A DNA stretch of 63,040 bases, taken from NCBI GenBank assembly GCA_019058275.1, contig JAHLVW010000057.1, positions 1-63,040 of the forward strand. The letters are read 5' to 3'. Positions 51,860 through 61,530 of this stretch are shown piece after piece. How positions within the stretch are numbered: the first letter of the stretch is position 1; every line of letters begins with the position of its first letter. The notes below the pieces were generated by a model. The model was not told the DNA's origin. It was given only the letters and a program-made list of their open reading frames with translations, and did not search any database. A program made the translations under genes and the position numbers. The DNA comes from Candidatus Heimdallarchaeota archaeon. Its GTDB lineage: Archaea; Asgardarchaeota; Heimdallarchaeia; JABLTI01.

Positions 51860-54103
51860 ATGACAGAAAAGACAATTTCAAAGGATAAGATAAATCTCAC
51901 CAAAGAAGAAAAAGAAGCAGTTTATAAGATTATTAAGAGAGATTTAACAATACCAGAAGCAGCAATGCTTGAGGTTATGAATTCAGAGCATTGTAGCTAT
52001 AAAAGTTCTAGACCAGTTTTGCATAAACTACCAACTAAAGGACCTAGAGTTATTTGTGGTCCTGGCGAAGATGCAGGTGTAGTTGATATTGGTGACAGTT
52101 TAGCATTAGTGTTCAAATTAGAGTCTCACAATCACCCATCCGCTCTTGATCCTTTCAATGGTGCAGCAACTGGTATAGGTGGAATAATTCGAGATATTCT
52201 TTGTATGGGAGCTCGACCAATAGGTTTACTTGACAGCTTTAGATTAGGTGATCTTTCCAATCCTCATACTAAATGGTTATTGAAATGGGTTACAAAGGGA
52301 GTTGGCGATTATGGTAACTGCGTGGGTATAGCGAATGCTGGTGGTGATATAGAATTCGATCCATCATTCCAAATAAATTGCCTAATTAATGTTGGTTGTT
52401 TTGGTGTGATGCGAAAGGATGATCTTGCTCTAAGCAGAGCTACTACACCAGGCAATAAACTAATTCTTCTTGGTGGTTCTACAGGTAGGGATGGTATTGG
52501 TGGAGCTTCGTTCGCTTCCAAAAATATTACAGAAGGATCTGAAAGCGATAGAGGAGCAGTACAAATTGGCGATCCTTATATGAAGAAGTTAATCATAGAA
52601 GCAACCCTTGAAGCTATTAAGGCTGGCGTAGTTGATGGATTAAAGGATCTTGGAGCTGCTGGTGTAACTTGTTCAATATCCGAAACCGCTGATGCTGGTG
52701 GAACTGGCACAGAGATAAAATTGGAAAACATTAGACTTCGTGAAAGCGATATGGAGTCATGGGAGATTTTAGTGAGCGAATCCCAAGAAAGGATGTTCTT
52801 TGTTGTTAAACCTGAAAATGTAAAGAAAATTAGTGAAATTTTCGATAAATATGAACTACCTTATGAAATTCTTGGAGAAGTAACAGATACTGGTAAATGT
52901 GTTGTTAAATACCATGATCAAATTATAGTTGATTTACCAGCTCATTTGTTAACGAAACCTCCAGCAGCTGATCGAAAAGCCAGTTATCCTAAATACATCA
53001 ATAAGTTGAATCGTAAATGGTTGCCAAAAGAACCAAAGACCAATGAATTAAATGATATCTGTCAAAAAATAATGGCAAGTGATAACATAATCAGTAGAGA
53101 ATGGATTTTTAGGCAATATGATACAGAGGTAGGATTACACTCCACAGTAAAATCTGGATCAGGCGATGCGGGAGTATTCAGATTAACAGAGTTTGATTCA
53201 AAGAAAGGAGTTGCTGTTACATTTGATGGTAATTCCCATCAATGCTATCTTGATCCATATTATGGTGGAGCTGGAGTCATGATGGAAGCTTGTAGTAATG
53301 TTGCAGCTGTTGGTGCTGAACCAATTGCTATGACTGATTGCTTAAATTTTGGCAATCCAGAACATCCACAAGTTTTCTGGACATTTGAAAAAGTTGTGGA
53401 AGGATTAGCTGACGCATCTAAGGCTTTAGGTATTCCTTGTGTTGGTGGAAATGTTAGTTTCTATAACCACGATGAAGTTAATGATGTAGCAGTAAAACCA
53501 TCTCCAGTGATATTCGTTGCTGGATTATTAGATGATGTTACCAAAGCAGTAAATTATAGTTTTAAAGCTCCTGAAGAATTTATCCTCTTAGTTGGTGAAA
53601 TAAAAGCTGAAATTGGTGGATCTGAATATACAAAAGTAATTCATAATTCAAATGATGGACAAGTTCCAAAGGTAGATTTTGCTAATGCTAAAACTGTCAT
53701 ATCCAAAGTTGTTAATGCTGTAAAATCTGGTCATGTTACTGCATGTCATGATATTTCAAAAGGTGGATTATTTGTCGCCTTAACTGAAATGGCTATGAAT
53801 GGTGATTTAGGATATAAAATTAGCTTAAAACGTGTTCCATCTGAAACTGAAAGAATTGATTTTAAGTTATTCTCTGAATCCTATGGTCGTTTCTTAATAA
53901 CTGCAAAAGCTGAGGATGTTGAAAAAATAATAGCTAATTTTGCAGAAGAGGAAATACCAGCTACATATATCGGAAAAGTGACTAAGGAAAAGAAGATACA
54001 GATAGAAAACTCAGTCAACGAGATAATTATCAATTTACCACTTGATGAGATAAAACAAACTTGGAAAATGAGAATGGAAGAAGAGATGGAAGGTAAAAAA
54101 TAA
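51860..54103 (+). CDS. purL: FGAM synthase large subunit PurL
   Basis: ATP-binding subunit of FGAM synthase. At 747 residues it is the small PurL type, which requires separate PurS and PurQ, both just upstream. Visible sites: MLEVMNSEHCSYKSS, the GIGGIIRD loop, KDLGAAGVTCSISETAD, and in the second half GGAGVMMEACSN and CHDISKGG. The N- and C-terminal halves are related, as usual. It converges with a PRC-barrel-like gene after 37 bases. Confidence 0.97.
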   Translation: MTEKTISKDKINLTKEEKEAVYKIIKRDLTIPEAAMLEVMNSEHCSYKSSRPVLHKLPTKGPRVICGPGEDAGVVDIGDSLALVFKLESHNHPSALDPFNGAATGIGGIIRDILCMGARPIGLLDSFRLGDLSNPHTKWLLKWVTKGVGDYGNCVGIANAGGDIEFDPSFQINCLINVGCFGVMRKDDLALSRATTPGNKLILLGGSTGRDGIGGASFASKNITEGSESDRGAVQIGDPYMKKLIIEATLEAIKAGVVDGLKDLGAAGVTCSISETADAGGTGTEIKLENIRLRESDMESWEILVSESQERMFFVVKPENVKKISEIFDKYELPYEILGEVTDTGKCVVKYHDQIIVDLPAHLLTKPPAADRKASYPKYINKLNRKWLPKEPKTNELNDICQKIMASDNIISREWIFRQYDTEVGLHSTVKSGSGDAGVFRLTEFDSKKGVAVTFDGNSHQCYLDPYYGGAGVMMEACSNVAAVGAEPIAMTDCLNFGNPEHPQVFWTFEKVVEGLADASKALGIPCVGGNVSFYNHDEVNDVAVKPSPVIFVAGLLDDVTKAVNYSFKAPEEFILLVGEIKAEIGGSEYTKVIHNSNDGQVPKVDFANAKTVISKVVNAVKSGHVTACHDISKGGLFVALTEMAMNGDLGYKISLKRVPSETERIDFKLFSESYGRFLITAKAEDVEKIIANFAEEEIPATYIGKVTKEKKIQIENSVNEIIINLPLDEIKQTWKMRMEEEMEGKK

Positions 54104-54140
54104 TTCATCTCAATTTAACTATTTCACAGAAATACTCGTT

Positions 54141-54521
54141 TTATCTTTTTCTTTCTTTTCTTTTATAACTTAAACCAGATGGATCATAGCCTATCCAAAT
54201 CCGATTTGAGCTATCTTTTCCAGCTATTGAGCCAGTATACATTTCTCTTTCAATCTTTATCTTTTTAATGCGTTTAATAACTTCATTAAATTCTGCTTTA
54301 GTTATGTTAAACCATACATAAATTCCTTCAATTTTAATTACTTTCTTAGCATCTATTGGTACAACTAATTTCTTTTGAAAACGCTTTTGAACAACAATCA
54401 TTACATATGGAATATTTTTTTTAATGGTTTTTCCAGGCAGCATATCAATTCGAATAATTTTCCCTAATTTCATGTTTTCCTTATCTACAGCAATTTTTGA
54501 CACTAATTTCCTAATATCCAA
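54141..54521 (-). CDS. Small PRC-barrel-like basic protein (paralog of 18872-19246)
   Basis: A 126-residue protein with the same plan as the gene at 18872: SKIAVDKENMKLGKIIRID, MIVVQKRFQKKLVVPIDAKKVIKI, a WFNITKAEFNEVIKRI helix and a basic C-terminal tail KRKERKR. The start appears to be TTG 54521. It lies between purL and purF on the other strand, breaking the purine cluster into two units. The function is unknown; strands and basic tail suggest binding to RNA or ribosomes. Confidence 0.6.
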   Translation of the reverse strand: MDIRKLVSKIAVDKENMKLGKIIRIDMLPGKTIKKNIPYVMIVVQKRFQKKLVVPIDAKKVIKIEGIYVWFNITKAEFNEVIKRIKKIKIEREMYTGSIAGKDSSNRIWIGYDPSGLSYKRKERKR

Positions 54522-54656
54522 ATTCTTTAATTCCTAATTACTTGTATAATATATTGACTTTCAAAAATATAAAGCTTACAACTATTATTTTCCTTTTGAT
54601 AGTGCATCTAAAAATTTTAAAAGCAATGCTTTCATAACTCGCATGAGGATACTTGT

Positions 54657-56087
54657 TTGTCTGTTAAGGATCATTGTGGTATTATCGGAATCCGAACTAC
54701 TAAACGCATTCATGATTTGGGTTTCTTAATTTATCAAGGATTGTTAGCTCTACAACATAGAGGACAATCCAGTGCTGGTATAACTGTAATCAATAAGAAG
54801 AACATGAAAACAATTTCTGATTTAGGTTATGTAAAAGATATTTTTGACAAAAATACATTAGCTTCCCTAAAAGGGAAATTTGGTATAGGTCATGTGCGTT
54901 ATCCAACTGCAGGATCAGATCTTAGCGTAGGTATCCAACCATTTGTTTTACAAACAAGACAGAATAAGATAGCAATTGCTTTTAATGGTACAATTGCTAA
55001 TTTCGTGGCTGTTAGAGATTTTCTAATGGAACAAGGTTACCGTTTTAGCCACGATACTGATACAGAGGTTATTGGTAAATTATTAGATTACAGCCTTGAA
55101 GAAGAAAACTATGATATGATTAAAGCCTTCCAGAAAATGGTTCAGTATTTAGATGGTGCCTATTCTGTATTAATAGCAACTAATAAGGGAGATATAGTTG
55201 CGTTTAGAGATCCTCTAGGATTCAAGCCCTTATGTTATGGAAAAACAAAAGATGGAGATTTAGTTATTGCTTCTGAATCAATTGGTCTATCCATAGTTGG
55301 TGCTAAATTTGAAGCGGATGTTAAACCTGGTGAGATGGTTATAGTAACTGAAAAGGGTGTTAAGAAGAAGCGATTAGTAAAAGAAGAGAAAGTAGCACAT
55401 TGTATGTTTGAGTGGGTATATTTCGCAAGACCAGATGCAGTCATGGATGGTATTTCAGCCTATGAAGCAAGAGAAGCAATCGGTCGTGGTTTAGGTAAAT
55501 TGTTTAAAGAGCAAGGATATAAAGCAGATCTTGTTGTTCCAATTCCGGATTCAGGACGAATTGCTGGTATTGGTTTTTCGAAAGAAACAGATATTGAATA
55601 CTCAGAAGCTTTGATCAGAAATAGGTATGTTGGTCGGACATTTATTATGCCTCGACAAACTGCTCGAGAAGAAGCTGTTAAATTGAAGCTTAATGTTATG
55701 TCTAATCTAGTTAAAGGCAAGAAAGTTGTTCTAGTAGATGATTCCATTGTTAGAGGAACTACCTCAAAGGGTATCATTAAAATGATAAGAGATGCGGGTG
55801 CAACACACGTCTATTTTGCAGTAAGCTGTCCTAAACTTATCAATCCTTGTTTCATGGGCACTGATTTCCCAACTGAAAGAGAGCTAATTGCTTGTGGAAG
55901 AAATGATGAAGAAATCGCTGAGAAAATAGGTGTTAACGCAGTAATATACAATACTGTTCCTTTACTTGTTAATGCAATTGGTTTTGATGAATGGCCAGAA
56001 AACAACAATCTATGTTTAGCTTGTCTAACAGGTAAATATCCAATAAAAACAACTCCATTATTAGCATTATGTGAAAGAGAGAGTTAG
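54657..56087 (+). CDS. purF: Amidophosphoribosyltransferase
   Basis: First enzyme of purine synthesis (PRPP plus glutamine to phosphoribosylamine). The Ntn-glutaminase nucleophile is Cys7, in HCGIIGI, after a six-residue leader that would be removed. The C-terminal phosphoribosyltransferase has the PRPP motif VVLVDDSIVRGTT. At 476 residues the length is normal. Cysteines near the end (CNPCF, CLACL) may bind a structural 4Fe-4S cluster as in Bacillus PurF. The start is TTG 54657 with GAGGAT upstream. Confidence 0.96.
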   Translation: MSVKDHCGIIGIRTTKRIHDLGFLIYQGLLALQHRGQSSAGITVINKKNMKTISDLGYVKDIFDKNTLASLKGKFGIGHVRYPTAGSDLSVGIQPFVLQTRQNKIAIAFNGTIANFVAVRDFLMEQGYRFSHDTDTEVIGKLLDYSLEEENYDMIKAFQKMVQYLDGAYSVLIATNKGDIVAFRDPLGFKPLCYGKTKDGDLVIASESIGLSIVGAKFEADVKPGEMVIVTEKGVKKKRLVKEEKVAHCMFEWVYFARPDAVMDGISAYEAREAIGRGLGKLFKEQGYKADLVVPIPDSGRIAGIGFSKETDIEYSEALIRNRYVGRTFIMPRQTAREEAVKLKLNVMSNLVKGKKVVLVDDSIVRGTTSKGIIKMIRDAGATHVYFAVSCPKLINPCFMGTDFPTERELIACGRNDEEIAEKIGVNAVIYNTVPLLVNAIGFDEWPENNNLCLACLTGKYPIKTTPLLALCERES

Positions 56088-56174
56088 CTAAAATTGTTTC
56101 TATATTGATTAAATCCATCAGCAAAATTCTTATTTCAATTCATATTCATTTGAAATATACATTGGTGAAAGAAA

Positions 56175-57509
56175 ATGGCAAAGGATAGAATGTTGTTAGT
56201 AGGACAAGGTGCAAGAGAGCATGCAATTGCTAAAGCATTAAAGAAAAGTGATATTGAACTATTTGCTTTTATGAAAGCAAAAAATCCAGGTATTGCTCAA
56301 TTATCTGCTGAGATTAAGATTGCTAAATTAGATGATTATGATGCATTATTTGCTTTCATTAAGGATGTAAAACCTGATATTGCAGTTATCGGACCAGAGA
56401 ATCCTCTAGCAGATGGGATAGTTGATTTCTTATTAGAAAAAGGAGTTAGTGTAATTGGTCCAACAAGATTAGCAGCAAAAATTGAATCATCAAAAAGTTT
56501 CACTCGAGATTTACTAACAAAATATGGTATCCCTGGACAACCAGATTACAAATTTTTTGCTCCAGATACAATCATGGTAGAAATCTCCGAATATGTCGCT
56601 AAATTAGGAAAAGTAGCAGTGAAAAGAGATGGTCTAGCAGGAGGAAAAGGAGTAAAACTGATGGGTGAACATTTGCAGGATGTTGAAGAAGTTTTAGATT
56701 TTTGTCAAGAAATTTTCGCCAAGGGAGAAGCTGCAGTATTGGAAGAATTGCTTGAAGGTGAAGAATTCTCATTACAGTGTTTTGTTTCAGGTGAAGATAT
56801 GTTTCCAACACCAATTGTTCAAGATCACAAGAGAGCATATGACGGTGATAAGGGACCTAATACTGGTGGGATGGGTTCGTATAGTGCTGAAGATCACTTG
56901 CTACCATTTATTTCAGCAGAAATAGTTGAAGAAGCAAAGGACATTATTAAGCAAACTGCAAAAGCAATCAAACAAGAAACTGGTAGACATTATTGCGGTA
57001 TTCTTTACGGTGGTTTTATGTTAACACCAAACGGTTTGAAACTTCTAGAATACAATGCTCGTTTTGGCGATCCTGAAGCTATGAATGTCTTGCCATTGTT
57101 GGAAACTCCTTTAGTAGATATTTTCAAGGCAATGATTAAGAATGAACTAAGTAAAATTGATATTAAATTTACAAACAAAGCGACAGTTTGTAAGTATCTC
57201 GTACCTGAAGGTTATCCAGTTTCACCAAAGAAAGAAGAGCCAATTGAAGTTAACGATAAGGAAATTATCAATGAAGGTGCTGATTTGTTTTACTCTTCAG
57301 TAAGTGAAATAGAACCAGGTAAAATAATTACAACAACATCTCGAGCGATCGCTATTGTAGGTATTGCTGAGAATTTAGCAAAAGCTGAAGAAATAGCTGA
57401 AAGAGCTACAAGTTTTGTTAAGGGACCATTATTCCATCGTAAAGATGTTGGAACAAAAGAACTGATACAAAGAAGAATTGATCATCTTAAAGAGTTGAAA
57501 GTATTGTGA
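56175..57509 (+). CDS. purD: Phosphoribosylamine-glycine ligase
   Basis: ATP-grasp enzyme that joins glycine to phosphoribosylamine (step 2). Of 444 residues: N-terminal LLVGQGAREHAIAKAL, GPENPLADGIVDFL, the ATP-grasp loop KRDGLAGGKGV, DHKRAYDGDKGPNTGGMG and YNARFGDPEA are typical of PurD. Its TGA stop overlaps the GTG start of the HAD gene by four bases, so the two are translationally coupled. Confidence 0.96.
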   Translation: MAKDRMLLVGQGAREHAIAKALKKSDIELFAFMKAKNPGIAQLSAEIKIAKLDDYDALFAFIKDVKPDIAVIGPENPLADGIVDFLLEKGVSVIGPTRLAAKIESSKSFTRDLLTKYGIPGQPDYKFFAPDTIMVEISEYVAKLGKVAVKRDGLAGGKGVKLMGEHLQDVEEVLDFCQEIFAKGEAAVLEELLEGEEFSLQCFVSGEDMFPTPIVQDHKRAYDGDKGPNTGGMGSYSAEDHLLPFISAEIVEEAKDIIKQTAKAIKQETGRHYCGILYGGFMLTPNGLKLLEYNARFGDPEAMNVLPLLETPLVDIFKAMIKNELSKIDIKFTNKATVCKYLVPEGYPVSPKKEEPIEVNDKEIINEGADLFYSSVSEIEPGKIITTTSRAIAIVGIAENLAKAEEIAERATSFVKGPLFHRKDVGTKELIQRRIDHLKELKVL

Positions 57510-58489
57510 TAGGGTTTTTCGACCTTGAAGGACCATTATGTCCAATTGACCATGCTGCTGATGTAATTACACTTATTGGAAAAAAACTTGGAAAGGAACA
57601 AGATTTCTACCAGCTATTTCAGATGGTAAGTTTGTATGATGATGAATTATTTTTAGTTGATAAAAAAGAAGATTATTGGCCAGGAGACACATTAAAACTA
57701 ATCGCTCCAATAGTTATCTCCTATGCTTCTGAGGATATGTTATTAGACATTTCACGAAAAGCTGAACCAACTAAAGGAGCAATCGAGCTTTTCAATTATT
57801 TACATCAAAAGAAAATCCCAACTTACATAATTTCGACAAGCTATAAACAGCATGCACATACAATTGCTGCGAAATTGAACCATCCGATTGAGAATGTTAG
57901 ATGCACAACTCTTGATTTCTCATTAAAACCACAAAAAACTGATGCGTTAAAACCACTTTTTGAAGATATTTTCCCTAGATATCTTAAGGAAGGCATGGAA
58001 AAGGTGAAGAAGGATCTTGATAAGTACTTCTTTGAAGTGATACCTAAATCTGAATTCGGACCTATCTTTGAATCAACTATTGTTTGTGGTGGAGGACGGA
58101 AAAGAGAAAATGCGATTGAAATTTTAGAAAAGCATAATTTAGAAGCTTCTGATTCCATAGCAGTCGGGGATAGCATAACTGATATTCAAATGCTAGAATA
58201 TATCAGAGACAATGGTGGTACTGTAGTTTCATTTAATGGGAATGAATACTCACTTCGACCATCGACAATAGCTTATTCAGGATTGTCTATTTCTCCATTA
58301 ATTGAATTGTTTAAAATATTCCCAGAAACTAAGGATTTAGTTACAAATCTTTCTAGAGATGAAATGGAGAAGAAAGAGGAATTTTTTGACATTTCTGAAA
58401 AGATAAGTGAAGAGGAATTTGATAGGATATTACAACTACAGAAGAAATATCGTGGAATTCTTCGAGTGAAGGCAGCTAAATTAACATGA
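57506..58489 (+). CDS. HAD-superfamily phosphatase in the purine operon
   Basis: A 327-residue HAD hydrolase. Motif I is FFDLEGPL (Asp6; the usual second Asp is Glu8), motif II STS (110-112), and motif IV GDSITD (221-226). The long insert between motifs II and IV (about 130-190) could be a lid. Glu at the second motif I position is seen in some phosphonatase-like or pseudo-HAD members and may change the reaction. Start GTG 57506 overlaps purD, so a role in purine or nucleotide metabolism is likely but not shown. Confidence 0.8.
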   Translation: MIGFFDLEGPLCPIDHAADVITLIGKKLGKEQDFYQLFQMVSLYDDELFLVDKKEDYWPGDTLKLIAPIVISYASEDMLLDISRKAEPTKGAIELFNYLHQKKIPTYIISTSYKQHAHTIAAKLNHPIENVRCTTLDFSLKPQKTDALKPLFEDIFPRYLKEGMEKVKKDLDKYFFEVIPKSEFGPIFESTIVCGGGRKRENAIEILEKHNLEASDSIAVGDSITDIQMLEYIRDNGGTVVSFNGNEYSLRPSTIAYSGLSISPLIELFKIFPETKDLVTNLSRDEMEKKEEFFDISEKISEEEFDRILQLQKKYRGILRVKAAKLT

Positions 58490-58582
58490 TTTGTGATATG
58501 CTTGAGTAATATAAATGCTTAAATGCTATTTTTTTTCTGCTAATCCAAGCTCAAGTTAAAATATTTTCTCGAGGTTAGCAAA

Positions 58583-59995
58583 ATGTCAATTATCGATAAA
58601 GATGATGAAGTCTCACTAATTGTTCAAAAAGATCTTATTCCAGGGAGACAACTGCTAACCAAAAAAGAAAGAAAAAGGAATATTTTCTTCTTTACATCAA
58701 CTTCCTTTTTTGTTAGTTCTGCAAGTAGCATTCACTTCATATTTTACAGCCTTTACTTTTTGGAAATTAATGATTCCGAAAAGTTATTTGGTATTATTAG
58801 CACAGTTATCTCATTTGTTGCTGTAGTTGGGCTAATTTTAGCTGATTACTTGAATGGTCTTTTAGGTTACAAGAGAGTATTCATTATTGCTCAAATTTTA
58901 ATAGCTGTTTCATTTGGCTTCTTCATCTTTGAACCAACAAAAATCTACTGGATAATAATAGCAGTAATGATACTTAGTTTAGCATTCTCACTAAATGAAT
59001 CACCATACAACATTATTCTCACAGAATCAGCAGGAGAAGAGAGAAAAGGCACAATCTCAGCATTAAATGCTTTCTTTGGGCGTTTTGGTGAAGTAATAGT
59101 CTCAACAATCATTTTCATTATAACATTCGTAATTGGTTTTGAATTCACAAACCATGAGCGATCATTTTTCTACCTTTATGGATCAATTGTTGTAGCATTA
59201 ATTGGTATTGGTATAATCTTCTTTGTAACTGATCCTTCTAGAAAATTAAAGAAAGAAAGTCAAAAGGAATTTCCAATTATAGAAGAAACAAAGCATCAGA
59301 CACCAAATGATACAATTGAAACAGAAATCAGTGAAAAGAAGACTAGTTTTATTAGAGGATTTATTGATGCATTTAGAGATAAATGGGTATTAAGGGTATC
59401 AATCACATTTTTCTTAGATGCTTTCTTCTGGTCAATTGCAATGGGTGTCTACTGGGCAGGTTTACAAGATGAAGATTTATTCGGTGCATATGCGTTTGAT
59501 GATAAGCAAATCAGTTTACTAATAATGATTACTAGTATAACTGTTCTTGTAGCGATGTATCTTGGAAGGTTTGTTGATAAATTAGGAGCTAGATTCTTCC
59601 TATTTATTTCAGAATTATGCGGTCTTGTTTGGATAATCCTTTCTGTATTATATACATTCCATCCACAACATTTCTGGTTGATGATTGTAGCTAGAGTAGC
59701 AGTAGGTTTGTCAATAGCTTTATGGATCCCATCGACTATCGCATTATTCACCAATGTAGAACCAGAACGTAAAAGTAAAGTGTATAACTCAATAGGCATT
59801 TTCAGATATTTGGGTTGGTTGCCAGGTGGTTTTATTGCCGGTTATTTGTATGATGGTATACAACAACCATATGGTTATTTAACGCCAATGTTTATCCTAA
59901 TTGCTGGTTTTCTGATTTTAATCCCAGTTTTCTACACCTTGCCAAATAGACCAAGTGAAATGAATAATTCAAAGAAAAAACCTGAGAATCAGTAA
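58583..59995 (+). CDS. MFS transporter in the purine cluster
   Basis: A 470-residue permease with about 12 membrane segments, a charged N-terminus (about 30 residues), the YLNGLLGYKRVFI loop 2-3, and a central loop (about 215-250) rich in Glu and Lys. The SLNESPYNIILTES segment in the first half and RVAVGLSIALWIPS in the second are characteristic of the superfamily. Its position after the purD/HAD pair hints at a nucleobase, nucleoside or sugar substrate, but no substrate motif is visible. Confidence 0.82.
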   Translation: MSIIDKDDEVSLIVQKDLIPGRQLLTKKERKRNIFFFTSTSFFVSSASSIHFIFYSLYFLEINDSEKLFGIISTVISFVAVVGLILADYLNGLLGYKRVFIIAQILIAVSFGFFIFEPTKIYWIIIAVMILSLAFSLNESPYNIILTESAGEERKGTISALNAFFGRFGEVIVSTIIFIITFVIGFEFTNHERSFFYLYGSIVVALIGIGIIFFVTDPSRKLKKESQKEFPIIEETKHQTPNDTIETEISEKKTSFIRGFIDAFRDKWVLRVSITFFLDAFFWSIAMGVYWAGLQDEDLFGAYAFDDKQISLLIMITSITVLVAMYLGRFVDKLGARFFLFISELCGLVWIILSVLYTFHPQHFWLMIVARVAVGLSIALWIPSTIALFTNVEPERKSKVYNSIGIFRYLGWLPGGFIAGYLYDGIQQPYGYLTPMFILIAGFLILIPVFYTLPNRPSEMNNSKKKPENQ

Positions 59996-60064
59996 ACCTA
60001 ACAAACAAAACTCCTATAAACTAGCAAAAGTCATTTATTTTAACTCATATTCGAAGTGTTGTAA

Positions 60065-60988
60065 ATGTCGGAATCATTCGATGTCATCTCAGTAGGTGCA
60101 GTCTTAGTAGATATGATTGCCATGGTTGAAGAATTCCCAAAACGAGATGGAGAATCGTTTGTTAGTGATTTTAAGTTTATGCCAGGAGGAGCAGCTGCTA
60201 ACGTAGCTGTGTTTTGTAGTCGTTTGGGGTTACGAACAGCTTTCTCAGGTAAAATTGGCAAGGATACATTTGGTGATCTTCTCTATAATGATCTTGAGAA
60301 AGAAAAAGTCCATGTGAAGAATACCTTGCTTATCTCAAAAAACATTAGCACTGGATCTTGTTACATTTGTGTTGATAAAAGTGGCGATAGAATGATAATG
60401 GCATATAGTGGAGCTGCTGATACACTAACAATTGATGATTTACCTCTAGAATTATTTTCCAAAGCAAACTTGGTTAATCTTTCAGATTTGAGAAATGTTG
60501 CATCTATTGAAGCTCTTCTCGAAAGTGACATTGACATTAGCTTTTCAATGAGTCCTGGTGCTCTTATTGCTCAAAACCCAAGTAGAGCTTTCAGATTAGC
60601 TCAACATGCAAAACTGATAGTTGCTAGTGTTGATGAAATCACACAGATCTTCCGATGCACAGAAGAAGACATTGAAGCAATTGCCTCGGATTTAATATCT
60701 GAGAATCAAAATAGAGTTATTGCTGTTACTAAAGGCAGTCGAGGAGCTACAATTTACTCAAAAGATGGTCACGTTAACATACCAATATTCGAAGTTGATG
60801 TTATGGATACAACAGGAGCAGGTGACTCTTTTACTGCTGGTATGTTATATGCATTAACTAAAGGAAAATCTCCTAAAGAAGCTGGAAGAATTGCTGCTGC
60901 TTGCTCTGCTCTTTGTATACAAGAAGTTGGTGCAAGAAGTGGTCCAAAAAGCAGAAAGGAATTGGTAAAATTCCTTAGAAAGCACTAA
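60065..60988 (+). CDS. PfkB-family carbohydrate/nucleoside kinase
   Basis: A 307-residue ribokinase-fold kinase. PfkB signature 1 is GGAAANVAVFCSRLG (about 41-55) and signature 2 is DTTGAGDSFTAGML (about 250-263) with the catalytic Asp in GAGDS; the anion-hole GAGD is intact. The substrate could be a nucleoside such as adenosine or inosine, or a sugar such as ribose; the position between an MFS permease and purE favours a nucleoside or ribose, which is inference. The ATG has GTGTTGTAA upstream without a strong ribosome site. Confidence 0.87.
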   Translation: MSESFDVISVGAVLVDMIAMVEEFPKRDGESFVSDFKFMPGGAAANVAVFCSRLGLRTAFSGKIGKDTFGDLLYNDLEKEKVHVKNTLLISKNISTGSCYICVDKSGDRMIMAYSGAADTLTIDDLPLELFSKANLVNLSDLRNVASIEALLESDIDISFSMSPGALIAQNPSRAFRLAQHAKLIVASVDEITQIFRCTEEDIEAIASDLISENQNRVIAVTKGSRGATIYSKDGHVNIPIFEVDVMDTTGAGDSFTAGMLYALTKGKSPKEAGRIAAACSALCIQEVGARSGPKSRKELVKFLRKH

Positions 60989-61050
60989 GAAATGATAATA
61001 GATATCAAATAGATTCGTAATAATAAAACAAAGTATTGGTTGTGAGATAA

Positions 61051-61485
61051 TTGAACGAACCAGTTGTAACCGTTATATCTGGATCAAAATCTGATAATGA
61101 AATTGTTGATAAAGTCGTTGATGTATTGAAAGAGTTTGATGTTCCACATACTGCTGTAGTTTTATCAGCCCATCGAAATGCAAAAGAACTTGATCAATAT
61201 CTTGACAAGACACCAGCTAAGATAATAATTGCAATTGCAGGGTTTGCTGCTGCTTTGCCAGGAGTATGTGCAAGTAAAACTAAAAAAGTTGTAATTGGTG
61301 TTCCTGTCTCAGCTAAACTAGGTGGTTTAGATGCTTTACTTTCAATAGTACAGATGCCTTCTGGAGTGCCAGTAGCGACTGTAGGAATTGACAATGGTAA
61401 AAATGCTGCTCATCTAGCTATTAGAATTCTTGCAACTGGTGATAATGGTTTAGGGAAGAAACTTCGCGATAAATTAAAGGAATAA
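61051..61485 (+). CDS. purE: PurE-family N5-CAIR mutase/AIR carboxylase
   Basis: A 144-residue PurE (purine step 6, carboxylation of AIR). The family core is clear: VISGSKSDNEI, SAHRNAKEL with the catalytic His, and the GFAAALPGVCASKT segment. Ser-Asp at SGSKSD and AHR are the mononucleotide site. No purK lies in the window, so whether it uses N5-CAIR or bicarbonate directly (class I or II) cannot be decided. The start is TTG 61051, with GTGAGAT upstream. Confidence 0.93.
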   Translation: MNEPVVTVISGSKSDNEIVDKVVDVLKEFDVPHTAVVLSAHRNAKELDQYLDKTPAKIIIAIAGFAAALPGVCASKTKKVVIGVPVSAKLGGLDALLSIVQMPSGVPVATVGIDNGKNAAHLAIRILATGDNGLGKKLRDKLKE

Positions 61486-61530
61486 TAGAAGAGCAGACAA
61501 TTAATAGTTGAGAATTTGGTGTATTAAGAA

